Below are positions 48,580 to 59,608 of a stretch of 64,000 bases of DNA, in pieces (the first letter of the stretch is position 1; each line of letters starts with the position of its first letter). The stretch lies in the NCBI GenBank assembly GCA_015680685.1, contig MNCI01022350.1:1-64000 (forward strand), written 5' to 3'. The position numbers and the translations under genes were made by a program. The notes below the pieces were generated by a model. That model searched no databases, was not told where the DNA came from, and worked only from the letters and a program-made list of their open reading frames with translations. The stretch is from Gnetum montanum. Its lineage: Eukaryota > Streptophyta > Gnetopsida > Gnetales > Gnetaceae.

Positions 48580-48758
48580 GTAGCCTTCAAACCACATTTG
48601 AGAGCAACAAAGCTCATAGGTGTGCTTGTGAACTATCCTACAAGTGTGGACTACCTAAGTTGGGGAACCACATTAAATTTGGTATGTGTGCTTTGTCTCA
48701 AAAAGGTTTAATTTGAAGAATTTATTCATCTCCCCCCTTCTTAGTTCAATGGTCCACA
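48580..48758 (+). repeat. Copia 5' LTR, right part
   Basis: It continues the LTR interrupted at 39958: GTAGCCTTCAAACCACATTT here corresponds to ATCATTCAACCACATTTTC in the 3' LTR. It ends GGTCCACA. Confidence 0.9.
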
Positions 48759-48760
48759 AG

Positions 48761-48772
48761 TGGTATCAAAGC
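48761..48772 (+). promoter_or_regulatory. Copia primer-binding site (tRNA-iMet)
   Basis: TGGTATCAAAGC lies two bases after the LTR end and is one base different from TGGTATCAGAGC, the usual Ty1/copia complement to initiator tRNA-Met. Confidence 0.9.
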
Positions 48773-48839
48773 TTGGTACTCTTTTTCATCATCAACTTTA
48801 AAGAGTGAACAATTGAGGGAATATCTTATACAAATCCAC

Positions 48840-50580
48840 CCATGTTTGATGGATTTGGTTTTGCCCACTAGAAAGCTAGAATGCAAGGATCTTTCAAATC
48901 AATGGAATTTGAAGCTGTGAAGTCAATCATTGAAGGCTATCCTCTACTTGTCAATAGCTACACTAATATCATCAAGCCACCACAACAAATGGACACTAGA
49001 GGAGAAAGATAAGTTCATGTTTGATTATAGAGCAAAGAATTGTTTAAATTGTGCTTTAAATAAATCTAAATTTAATAAAGTATCAAGATGTAAAATAGCC
49101 AAAGTAATTTGGAAAATTTTAGAAGCTACATATGAAGGAACCTCTACTATTAAGTAATCAAAATTTTTAGTTTTGCAAAGTGAATACAATAAGCTTAAAA
49201 GAAGAGAAGGTAAGAAGATAAAAGATTACTTTTCTAGAGCCAATGATATTTTTGTAGCTATTATAGGTACAGGTAAAGATTTTCTTGAAAGTGATGTGAT
49301 TATTAAAATGATCATAACTATTCAACTGGAGTTCATACCTAAGCTCATGACGATGGAAGAAATTAGAGATTTCTCAACTCTAAAATTTGAAGAGCTTCAA
49401 AGTGCTATCATTTCTTATGAAATGAATCTCATAAGTGAAGGAGCTATCCAAGAAAGACCCATTACCCTAAATACTACCTCTAAGGAGAAGGAGCTCAATG
49501 AGCATGATGAGGACAATGAAGATAAGATTGGCTTTCTCACTAGTAAGCTACAAAAACTAATAACGAGAAGGAACAAAGGGACATATCAGCAAAGAGTTAA
49601 TTAGTTAAAAGGTAAAGAAAGAGGTAAGAAGATTTTGAATTATAACTTAGATTTCTCTTTTGTATAATGTTGGGTTTGTGGAGGAAGAGGCCATATGGCC
49701 TACAAATGTCCTAGTAATTTTAGGTTATAGCCTAAGTACAAATCCACTAAATAGGTAAAAAAGCCAACTTCTATACAAGTTGGGATGAAGGGGAGTAGAG
49801 TGAGGAAGAAGTGAAGGATGATGCAAAAAATCCACATCTCATCTATATGGTCCTCACTGATGATGATGTTGATTCATCATATGATGATCTTAATGATGAA
49901 GAAAGGTTTGATCTTTATGCAATGAGCTTTTATCATTTCAAGGTTTTTGCAATAAGTTGAATAAACAAGTCAAATCTAAGGATAAAGAAATATCTTTTTT
50001 AAATTTGACTATTTCTAATCTTACTAAACAACTCTCAAACCTAAGGATTGAGAATGGAAAGTGAAACTCATCTTTAGAATAGGCCAAAGTGGAAGTTGTA
50101 GATCTCAAATTAGTAAATGAAAGATTGGTAAAGGGTAAGGAATCCCTCTGAATCGTACAAGACAAGGAAGAAGTCCACATGATAAGAGTGGTCTAGGATG
50201 TTGTACTTAAGAGCAATCATCCTCTATAAACTCATAACAATTAAATGATCCTTCAAAGGAAAAATCTAGCATATCAAAATCATAGGAAGCACCCATCAAA
50301 AAAAATGATGCTAAAATGTTTGATCATCCTAATATTTCATACTACCATAGGAGGATTTGGTGCTATTATAGTTACAAGTTAGGAAATAAATAATGGGATT
50401 GCAATCTTAAGTATTATCATATAAATAATTAGTCATATGATAGGATTCCTTGGTCTTATCAAAATACACCAAGAAAGGATTTTGTGCAAGCTCATAGGAA
50501 AGATCAAATGTCAACTTAAAAGATTACATGAACTAGGAAAGAATGGAGAATTAAACGACAAGAACAAGGGAACCAGGATA
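48840..50580 (+). pseudogene. Copia gag pseudogene
   Basis: Open pieces at 48930-49157 and 49173-49604 read as copia gag: WTLEEKDKFMFDYRAKNCL, AKVIWKILEATYEGTS, LQSEYNKLKRREGKKIKDYFSRAND. A zinc knuckle, CWVCGGRGHMAYKC (CX2CX4HX4C), is at 49668-49709, soon after a stop. Further along are charged, coiled-coil-like segments and a second Cys-containing stretch near 50345. No protease DSG or polymerase motif was recognised downstream. Confidence 0.8.
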
Positions 50581-51059
50581 CTCTCACCAACAAATTTGTA
50601 AGAGGAAGCCAAGGCTTGGACATTGAAGAAGTTCAATTGAGAAGAGAATCCTCACAAGAGGAAACTCCTTCTCTAGTCCTCTGAATATCATTACTTTTTG
50701 ATAGAATAGTAGGTAAGTAGAGGTAAGTTTTTTATTTTTGCAAGCTTTCATTAAGACAATAGTCCATTGGCAACCTTTCTTACACCCCATCGTATTTTTG
50801 CAAAAGATGTCTTCACAAAATGAAAGACGTCTACAGAAAGATGTCTTCTGATGAACAAAGATGTCTCTTTGAGTTTTTGTGCCTTGCAGGAAAGATGTCT
50901 ACTTGGTATGAAATATGTCTACTATGATTTTAAAACATGAGAAAGAAATCTTCCTTCTGAAAAAGACATCTTTTTTTTTATTCAAATCCCTTGTTTGTAA
51001 CCACTATTAAAGTCAAGACCTCCATTTCTTTATCATATTATCTCATTTGGCCCCATAGA
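50581..51059 (+). other. Copia interior with AGATGTCT-type motifs
   Basis: There is no gene. Between 50800 and 50985 the octamer AGACGTCT or close variants (AGATGTCT, AGACATCT) occur about seven times, as in the copia LTRs. Confidence 0.6.
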
Positions 51060-51960
51060 TGTGGATTGTTGAACTTAGAAGGGGGGATGAATAAGTTTTC
51101 CAAATAAAAACTAACAAACAAAGCACATACGTTGAATTTAATGAAATTTCCCAACTTGGGTAGTCCACACATAGAGGGTAGATCGTAGGCATACCTCTGA
51201 ACTTTGTTGCTTTCAAAACGTGGTTGAAGACTCCACATCTTGTATAGTCATTAAGCCCCACTCCAAAGTGTTGTACCACAACACCAATCACTCAATCCTA
51301 CAAGGTCACATCAGGCCTAGAAATGTTGTTTTAAGACTCTCACAATTTTTGCACTTCTTAATCTCCACATCAAAGTGTTGTACCATAGCACTAATAACTC
51401 AATCCTATAAGAGCCTAACAAGCTCAAGGAACTCAACCCTACAGGGAAACAAGAACAAGAATGACAAGGAAAGATTTCAACTCAATTTTTTAATCCTTGT
51501 ATAATTAGGTACATCACACTTTACAATCCTAAAATGAAAAGAAAATGAAGAGCAACAAAGAATTCACTGATTACAAATGATTGAACAATGAATAAAATAA
51601 TGGTTGTTAATTTCCCAATGCACATGAAGTCTTCTTATAGTTGCTATGTTGCTAAATCCTAATCAAAACATGTGCAACTACTAGCTAATGGTCACTAACA
51701 GTTGTGGGAGACGTCTTCCTCATGCTTGAGACATCTCTCTAAATTTACCTTCAAATCTGAGAAGATTTCTTTGTTTCCTAAAAGACATTTTTCTAAAGTC
51801 TTCATCTTGGAAGACATCTTTGCTCAATGGAAGATATCTTTCTACATTTGATCTTCATACTATAAAGACGTCTTTATCTCATGAAAGATATCTTTGGCTA
51901 GGGAAAGATGTCTTACTATTTTTGAAGACATCTTTTTGAATTTTCTTAATGGATCTTTAT
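51060..51960 (-). mobile_element. Truncated copia LTR, minus strand
   Basis: It is the reverse complement of the right part of the LTR at 52129-53323: it starts TGTGGATTGTTGAACTTAG, then CCCAACTTGGGTAGTCCACAC, and carries the AGACGTCT-type array at about 51700-51935. The U3 start is missing, so it is truncated. It lies head-to-head with the direct LTR that follows. Confidence 0.8.
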
Positions 51961-52128
51961 AACTATATGTTTTTGTTCTAAAATGATATCTCTTTAAGAT
52001 ATAGGTTTATATGCATCATCCTTTTTGGTCATGTCCAAAAAGGAGGAGAAGTACCTTATGTCTTGTGATATTGTGATAAAGACTAACCCATTTTCTTAAG
52101 TTTTGGAAATTACCAAAAAGGAAAAGAT
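51961..52128 (+). other. Copia 3' end and polypurine tracts
   Basis: Two purine tracts follow CCAAAAAGG: one near 52030-52050 (AAAAAGGAGGAGAAG) and one just before the LTR (AAAAAGGAAAAG). This resembles the 3' untranslated end of copia elements of the SIRE type. Confidence 0.55.
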
Positions 52129-53323
52129 TATTGACATTTTAATATGTCAAAGTGTTAAGGAAAATGGAGTACAAGGATGTTTGTGTGGTTGTTTTGTTTA
52201 TAGGAAAAAGAGCAAAGGACTCAAGGACTCACAAGAAACTTATGAATCATAAGGACTCAAGGGAGCATGGATGAATACAAAGAATTTGAGCAAAATGTGT
52301 CTATTTTTGTTGAGGATGATTCCTGGATGTTTTGGAATATTTTGAAGTATTTCTGGCTCATTTTGATGAGTCTAGAAGATTATAAGATCTCTGGGAACTT
52401 GTTTGGAGGCATTCAGAGGCTCCTAGCATCAAAATGAGCAATTTCATATTTGGCCCCTAGAGAAGAGAAGTCTTTCCCATACTAAAGACATCTTTCTCCA
52501 AATAAAGATGCCTTCACAGAATTCAAACTTGTATCAGATAGAAATATTTCATAAGATAAAGACATCTTCTAGCATGGAGACTTTAGAAAGACATATTTCA
52601 TGAAACAAATATGTCTTCTCATAATTGAAGGTAAATTCAAAGAGACATGCCAGGTACAAAGAAGATGTCTTATATTATCATTAATGATTGCTAACTAGTT
52701 GTTGTACAAGTTTTGAGATGGATGTAGAAACACAATAGCTATAAGAAGACTTGTTGTGCATTGGGAAATGTGCAAGCCTTGTTATATCCATTGTACAATC
52801 ATTTGTAAACATTTAATTCTCTATTGCTCCTCATTATCTTATCATTTTTACATTGTATAGTGTGTTGTGCTAACTGTACAAGGATTAGCAAACTGAGTTG
52901 CAATTATTACCTATAATTCTTATTCTTGTTGCCCTACAGTGTTGATGTGCTTAAGCTTCTTGGGATCCTATGGGATTGAGTTGTTGGTGCTACGATATAA
53001 CACTTTGATGCGAAGCTCAAGATTGTAAAGGTTGTGGAAGCCTTAAAACCAAATTTCCAGGACTGATGGGATCTTTTGGGGTTGAGTGATTGGTGCTACA
53101 ATATAACACTTTAGAATGGGGCTTGAAAATTATTTAGGATGTGGATCATTCAACCACATTTTCAAAGAAACAAAGTCCAAAGGTGTGATTGTGATCTACC
53201 CTCTGAGTGTGGACTATCCAAGTTGGGGAACCACATTAAATTTGGTGTGGGTGCTTTGTTTGTTTAAGTTTTAATTTGAAAAACTTATTTATCCCCTCCC
53301 CCTTCTAAGTTCAATGATCCACA
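52129..53323 (+). repeat. Copia 3' LTR
   Basis: It starts TATTGACATTTTAATATGTC and ends GATCCACA, matching the 5' LTR (TGTGGACTTTTTGGTATGTC ... GGTCCACA). The AGACGTCT-type array is at about 52465-52665. Confidence 0.85.
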
Positions 53324-53499
53324 ATGAAGCCTTCAAGAACAAAAGAATTTTAATTTCATTGTTTATGTAATTGCAAAAAGAGGGCCTGAATTTATTATCA
53401 AGGTTGTCTTAGTACATAGATTCTCCTTCTTTTGATGAGGAGGATACCCTTCACCTATGTTTGTAATCAATCTTGGAGAACTTTGGTGAGGGAAGGATG

Positions 53500-55400
53500 A
53501 TGTTTGAGGCTTAAAGAACATCAAAGGATAGATCTCCTATTCATTCATCCAAGGATAAGAAGAAAGAGAAGATGATAAGGAAACGAATCAAGAAAATGAC
53601 CTTAGAAGGAGGACTAATTGGCATTTTTCTCTTAGAGATCCACCTTCACCATCCTTCTCATCTTCAAATTCTGACAGGGGAAGTCATAGTCAAGATAGAA
53701 GGAGGAGTGATTAGGATCAAGATCGAAATAATAGAGAATTCAATTAGGATGATAAGAACCAATAGTATAGACAATCCTAAGAGGAAGAAAGCATCACCAA
53801 GAGAGGAGGCATAGCAGGTTTCATCATAGGAAGTATGATTATGATAAGGGCTACTGTGAACATGATGACTATGATGAATCATTTCTGGCCACTAGAAACA
53901 TGTTGAATGTTTTAAAGGCAATCAGAATCTCCACTAGGCATCAAAGGGATAGAAAGATCAATAGGTTGAATATGAACAATATCTCCAAATTTGAAGGGGG
54001 ATATAATGTTGATCCACAGCATTATTTACAAGCTTTCCATGATGACTGTGCCTTATAAAACATTGAGAACAAGTGGCAAAAGTTATAATTATTTCCAAGG
54101 ATACTCATTAAAGAAGAAGAAAAATGATATTTTTCTCTAGAACTAAAATCCATTCATACGTGAAATATAATAATACAGCTATTCAACAACAAGTACCAAA
54201 CATACTCTAGAGTGTCCGACTTGAAAAAATAAATCCAATGATAAAAATAAGATAATCATGAATCCTTGGATGTAGCCATGGACAAATATCACTCTTTCTT
54301 GCACCAATGCCCAAGCCATGGATTTTCTCAAAGGAGAAGCTTTGCCACATTATAGATGGGCTCTGGAACAAAACTAGAGAAACACTTGGGGTTTATGCCT
54401 AAGGGATACTTTTAGAGATGAAAGCTTATCAGATCTATAGGTTAATTAATCAAGTGGCTAAGGAATAAGAATTAAGAAAGAGAGAATTTGTAGAGTACAA
54501 TAGAGACCCCTTCATTTATAAAAGAAAAATGTGTTTCTATGATGCAGAGGAAGCACCACTAGATGAAGTAGTGCAAAAGGAAACATTACTTATCCTAAAA
54601 TTTATTATTGAGTATCAGCTAAGGTGGATAAAATGTAGAACTTCTTAATTGAGAAGTTCCAAAGTACTTCTAAATAATAGAAGAGAAGACATATTAGGGT
54701 AGTAATAGAGATAGATGGAGATAGAAAGATGCAAGTACAGAATAGTAACAAAACAAAGGTAAGGCTACAGTAATCGACAAGGTTACAAATTCAAGAATAG
54801 ATTATTACAAATGTGGCATTTTGCAATAAAAACATCCCAAGGGATGTTTTCCTATAGTATCACATCTGCAAAAATCTTAGGTATACACATTAAACTTGAA
54901 GTTGGTAAGAAAGTAACCACGCAAGAGATTTCCTTATCCATAAGGCAATTATAGGCAATAGTTTCATCAATTCTAGCATTATCCAAGTAAAGCACCACCT
55001 TAACCTAAAGAGCAATATCCACAGTGGTAAAACTCATAGTTTTGGGGAATGTCACGACCAAGGAAGCAATATCCTTACCAACATCTAGACCCTTACAGAT
55101 ATTACATCTAGCAACCTATATCCCATTGTGGCTCTACAAGCTATACTCCTTTTGTTAATTAATACAACCCTCTAGAATGCCATCGAACCCCTACTACATG
55201 AGCTAAGTCTCCCTCTACTTATCCTCCTACATATCCATCACTTAACTTTGCATCTTCTAATATCACTTCTTTTCCACCTACACAACCAATGCAAAGGAAA
55301 ATCCCATTGTAACAACAATAATACAATCCCACAAGGGTAGTATTTTATAGCTAGAAGATTATCCAAGTGATTCTAAGAATTAGCCTAGAAAGAGGGCTTT
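53500..55400 (+). pseudogene. A3 gag pseudogene
   Basis: A continuous match to A4 gag starts near 53800. Recognisable segments are ESFLATRNMLN, STRHQRDRKINRLNMNNISKFEGGYNVDPQHYLQAFHDDCAL, and FNNKYQTYSRVSDLKK near 54190. A knuckle-like segment near 54820-54870 is damaged. Stops and frameshifts are frequent. Confidence 0.8.
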
Positions 55401-55539
55401 TTTTAGGCCATACAGTTCACAAAAATCCTTGTAAACACCCTCAACTACTAACCCTACATCAACTGCTTCCAAAAACAATCTCAAGCCTCCTTCAAACCAA
55501 ATGTCATTTAATGTGCACATTGTCATGTTGATCCATGTA

Positions 55540-55990
55540 GTCATAGATTGGATTAAGGTTGACCACCTTCCCAAGAAATTAACTAATCCCATGAGTCCCC
55601 TCATATATTTTTAGGTGATAGAAAATGATCCATGCAAGACTCTACTAGATTCAATTTCCAGAGTGAACTTAATTTCTCAAGAGATTTGTAAGACCTAGAA
55701 CCTTTGTCCACTTAAAAAAGGCAACATCAAGTTAGATCTTGAAATTAATCCATCACTATTTCATTAGCATTAGTGGAGGATATTGTGACCATCATTTGTG
55801 GATGGTCTTACCCAATAGATTTCCTAGTGATCCACATGGACAATTGTAAAGGGGACTTTTCCATTTTCATGGGAAGGGCTTGGCTTAGTACTATTGATGC
55901 CAAGATGGGGATAAGAGATATTTCCTTCAAAATCTCCAAGGAGAATGAGTTTGAAAAAATTAAAAATTAAGTTCTATGCATCACATATAG
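55540..55990 (+). pseudogene. A3 protease pseudogene
   Basis: The active-site loop near 55645-55680 reads LLDSISRVNLIS where the intact copy has LLDSGSGVNLIS, so the DSG glycine is lost. The frame 55773-55970 keeps MEDIVTIICGWSYPIDFLVI and GRAWLSTIDAKMGIRDIS. Confidence 0.8.
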
Positions 55991-56279
55991 TGACATACGG
56001 TGCCATTACATGCAAAAAACATGGAACATAAAAAGTACATCTATCTAGACATTCAACCATAATGCTAAAAAATTAAGTGTTTAGAGGTGTCTATATGCAA
56101 CAACCATGAAACAAGAAGGTACCTAGTGGTTAATCACAAATAACAGTGTTGAATCCACAATGTGCATGAAACCAAAGGAACTTCTCATAAGTGCTTACAT
56201 AGATATTTTGTATGAACTAGAGTAGATCCAACACCATATCTTTTACAAAAATGAAGAGATGAATTAGGTGGAGTTGGAA

Positions 56280-58370
56280 ATCTAAAATGATTTCATGTAG
56301 AAGCCCCTTGAACATAAGGCTTTACCAATAGCATTAGAATATGATTTTTTTAATAATGGCAAGCTATTAATAATCAATACTAGTCTTTCCCAAGACTAGA
56401 AAATGAAACTATTGAACATGGTAAACAAATGGCCAATAGCCTTTACATGGTCACATCATCCTCTAACAAGAATATATCCAAGGATATGCCAGCATCAAAT
56501 CTATAAAAACCCCTCCATCAAGCCAAGGAAGAAGCTACAAAGGAGATTGAATCCAAAACTTAAGTTATTCAAGATAAAATTGAACTTATTAAGGCAGGAT
56601 TCATTTATCTTGTAGTCAACACTAAGTGGGTAAGTTCACTCATCATTATACCAAAGAAAGGAGGAAAATGAAGAATCTATATAGACTTTTGATTGTTGAA
56701 TATGATGACATTTAAAGATCATTTCCCATTGCCATTTGAGGACCAAGTGTTGGATACAATTGCAAGACATAACTATTATAGTTTTGTAGATGGTTATAGT
56801 GGCTATAACCAAATCCAAATAGCACTAGAAGATTAAGCCAAGATGAGATTCATAAGTTCTTAAGGGACTTTTGGAACTTGAAAGATGTCCTTTGGCCTGC
56901 GCAATGCCCCTGAAACTTTCAAACAACTAGTACTTAGCATTTTTTAGTAGTAGATCAATTGTGGTATGGAGGCCTTCATAGATGACTTCTCCACCTAGGG
57001 TACGAACTTCAAGAAAGCCTTGGACCATCTAGAGTAAGTGCTAAAATGCTATGTAGAGGCTTACAGCTCAATTGGCAAAAAAGCCACTTGATGGTCCAAG
57101 AGGATATTGTTCTATGACACTAAATGTTTTAAAAAAGGGATTAAGGTGGATTTGGAGAAGGTACTGGTAATCCAATAAATCACTAGATAGGCTCAAGCTA
57201 TAAAAGGTATGAGAACATTTTGTAGATATACTAGTTACAATAGGTGCTTCATCAAGAATTTCTCCAAAATCACTAACGTGACATCCTATCCGCAGATGTC
57301 ATAACAAACATCAAATATATGATATATTAGATATTATGTGTACAAAGAAAATATACCAAATGTAAAATATATGTGATATTCAACATTATGTATAAACAAA
57401 ATAATAGGAAAAATTCAGAAACAAAAAGAAAATAATGCTTTATTAATATGGAATAGTGTATCTAGATCATGCTTTGCAAGTGTTCCTTGGGGTTTTTCTT
57501 CCTTTGGCATCTATCCCTTAGAGGCAATCCAGCACTACCACCATGGTTAAGCCTATAACCTAGCTAGAAGGGATGGCTAATCCACTTCCTATCCTACTTC
57601 ACCTGGCTTCTGTAACTTGCCTATACCAACTCCACCACTCCATGTTGGCACGAACTCTAACCCCAGGTATAAATTCCTAAGGTCAAACCCCCAAAGGTTA
57701 CCTTAAGAGATATGTTTGTTATTATAATGCACCCTTAAAGTCTTAATCACAATTACCCTTTGAGGTCTTGTTAAGATAACAATAACACCTATTATGAAAA
57801 GGCACCATCTTCATCAGGTAGTAACATCATTTGGGAATGGGGATGTAACAACTAAACTACTAGTGGAGGTTATAGAGAAGGATGCATCTTTTGACTAGAC
57901 CAAGGAATGTGAACAAGAATTCTAATAGATAAAGAAAAATCTTGTAAAAACACCCATTCTACATGTTAGAGATTTATTCATACTATTTCACATAATGATG
58001 GATGCATCTAACTATGCATTAGAGGAGAGGTAGTTCTTATACAATTGGATGATCAAAAATTTCCGTATTACATCCATTATACAAGCAAAAGCATTGTGAA
58101 CACACAACTAAATTATACCAACACTCAAAAGGATATTATGGTGGTGGTATGCATGTTAGAAAATTTTAGGTACTATGTGCTTAGATATCAAATCTTTATG
58201 CACATGAATCATAGTGCTATCTATTTCTTGATGAACGATCCAATGGTAAGCCCCTGTGTCATATTATGCTTGGTGATTTTGCAAGAGTTCAACCTTACTA
58301 TGATGGAAAACAACATAATCAAGAAAGTGACTGCTAATTACTTATCTCAATTACAATAGGATAGCAAAGA
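56280..58370 (+). pseudogene. A3 reverse transcriptase and RNase H pseudogene, split by a solo LTR
   Basis: Reverse transcriptase shows IIPKKGGK near 56645, FVDGYSGYNQIQIALE near 56785, MSFGLRNAPETF near 56885 and the catalytic FIDDFST near 56971-56991. The reading stops at 57276, where a solo LTR enters, and resumes at 57856. RNase H (58045-58359, open) has YIHYTSKSIVNTQLNYT, CMLENFRYYVLRYQIF, MNHSAIYFLM and LQEFNLTM. Confidence 0.85.
57277..57850 (+). mobile_element. Solo LTR of a different family, TSD ACTAA
   Basis: Ends are CGTGACATCC and GGATGTAACA, a 10-bp inverted pair with two mismatches (first base presumably T originally). Flanks are identical, ACTAA at 57272-57276 and 57851-57855, and removing the segment joins the reverse transcriptase/RNase H reading seen in A1. 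No internal coding sequence is present. TGTGACATCC-type ends are common in plant Ty3/gypsy LTRs; strand is assigned arbitrarily. Confidence 0.9.
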
Positions 58371-58399
58371 GGATAAGAACCCTTGATTTGATTAATTTC

Positions 58400-58984
58400 T
58401 AGATGAACTCCTCTTTGTCAAATCCATTGATGTTCAGAAATCTAGGGTTACCAACTGGTATGATGATTTTCTCTCCTATCTTCACAAGGCCAAGCACTAT
58501 ATGCAAATTCAAGGTAACCTATACAAGGTTTGTGTTGATGGTTTGGTTCTTTGCTATGTACCTAATATTGATTAGTTGCACATCCTCCAAGGTGCTCATA
58601 AGGGACCCTGTGGGGACCACTACACAAGAACAAGAACAGCTACAAAGATCCTCATGGTATGATACTTATGTTCAATAATTTTTATAAATACTCACCATTT
58701 CTCCTATTCATGTGAGCACTGTCAAAGAGATGGAGAAATGACTATATGAATGGATGAGCCCCAATAGTGAATTCAACCACTTTAGCCTTTCAATCTCTGG
58801 GGAATTGATTTCATGAGACTCATAACTTCCATGTCAAATGAAAAGGCTTACATCACTATTGCAATTGACTATTATACCAAGTGCACATAATCTACAATAG
58901 TATTAGACTATACATCTATCACTGTAGCATATTTTGTATAATAACATGTGGTAAATAGGTTTGGTGTGCTAAGAGAACATGAGC
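58400..58984 (+). pseudogene. A3 integrase pseudogene, truncated
   Basis: It matches A1 integrase: the zinc-binding segment is at about 58570-58730 (GAHKGPCGDHY; CEHCQRDGE), then WGIDFMRLI near 58800 and the central core near 58860-58960. Homology ends at GGTTTGGTGTGCTA (about 58984), before the second catalytic acidic residue. Confidence 0.8.
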
Positions 58985-59608
58985 CAAATTCATGTCATAG
59001 CAGGAGCATGAGGGCCATGCAGAGCATAAGGTGCATAGTAAGTCTAACAAATAGGTGAGAGTAACATGTGCAGCTAGACACAGTATATTGACTCACTATG
59101 AAAAAGCATGATAACAAACAATTGACCTTTATCAAGTTCCTCTAACCCATATACACGATGCCTATCTAAATTTTGTAGTACTTCATCTTGTTCCACAATG
59201 TCACCTATTCCCAAACAACAAGAGATCTATCCTCTATGATGATTAACTCCATTAGAATCCTTATCATCTATGCATTTTTTAGAATGTGAATTAGAGATTA
59301 GTGGATCTAGTTTGCACCTTGTTGTACTTTCATTATTCTCCCAAGGGGAAGTTAGGAAATAGATTGCATTAAGATATAATTATAGTCATGTAGCTAAAAT
59401 TAATTTGCACATCCATCAACATTTTAACTGCTACCTAAAAAATCCTTACTGGATCACTCTGGTTGATTGCAAATTCAAAAACTTTCAAGATGCTATAATC
59501 ACATAGGCAAAAGGATTCCTTGAATGTGATGCCCTAGTAGTTATCCTATCTAATTTCACTCTCCCACTAGGATCATAATTTATTCAATAGCCTTATGATT
59601 ATTATGTA
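58985..59608. other. Unassigned stretch between A3 and A4
   Basis: No match was seen to the other elements in this window. One plus-strand frame near 59330-59560 gives moderately open text with a few stops (HVAKINLHIHQHF, KGFLECDALVVILSNF), which was not recognised. It may be a truncated element or simple genomic sequence. Confidence 0.35.

Larger units (their letters stand above)
39194..53323 (+). mobile_element. Ty1/copia element with gag, polymerase not found; split by A2
   Basis: The 5' LTR starts TGTGGAC at 39194 and, after removal of A2 (39959-48574 and one GTGTG), ends GTCCACA at 48758: perfect 7-bp inverted ends. A tRNA-iMet primer site follows at 48761. Gag with a zinc knuckle comes next; no reverse transcriptase or integrase was recognised. 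The 3' LTR is 52129-53323, preceded by AAAAAGGAAAAG. Flanks AATAG and ATGAA do not match, so pairing of the two LTRs is likely but not proven. Confidence 0.75.
53324..58984 (+). mobile_element. Element A3: family-A-like gag-pro-pol remains without LTRs
   Basis: Gag, protease, reverse transcriptase, RNase H and integrase follow in Ty3/gypsy order and match A1 and A4 along their length. No LTR flanks it: the left side begins at the copia LTR and the integrase breaks off near 58984. A solo LTR of another family interrupts the pol region. Confidence 0.8.

Noticed and set aside
39194-53323. Target-site duplication for the copia LTR pair
   Set aside because: Flanks AATAG and ATGAA differ. LTR pairing rests on terminal repeats, primer site and polypurine tract only.
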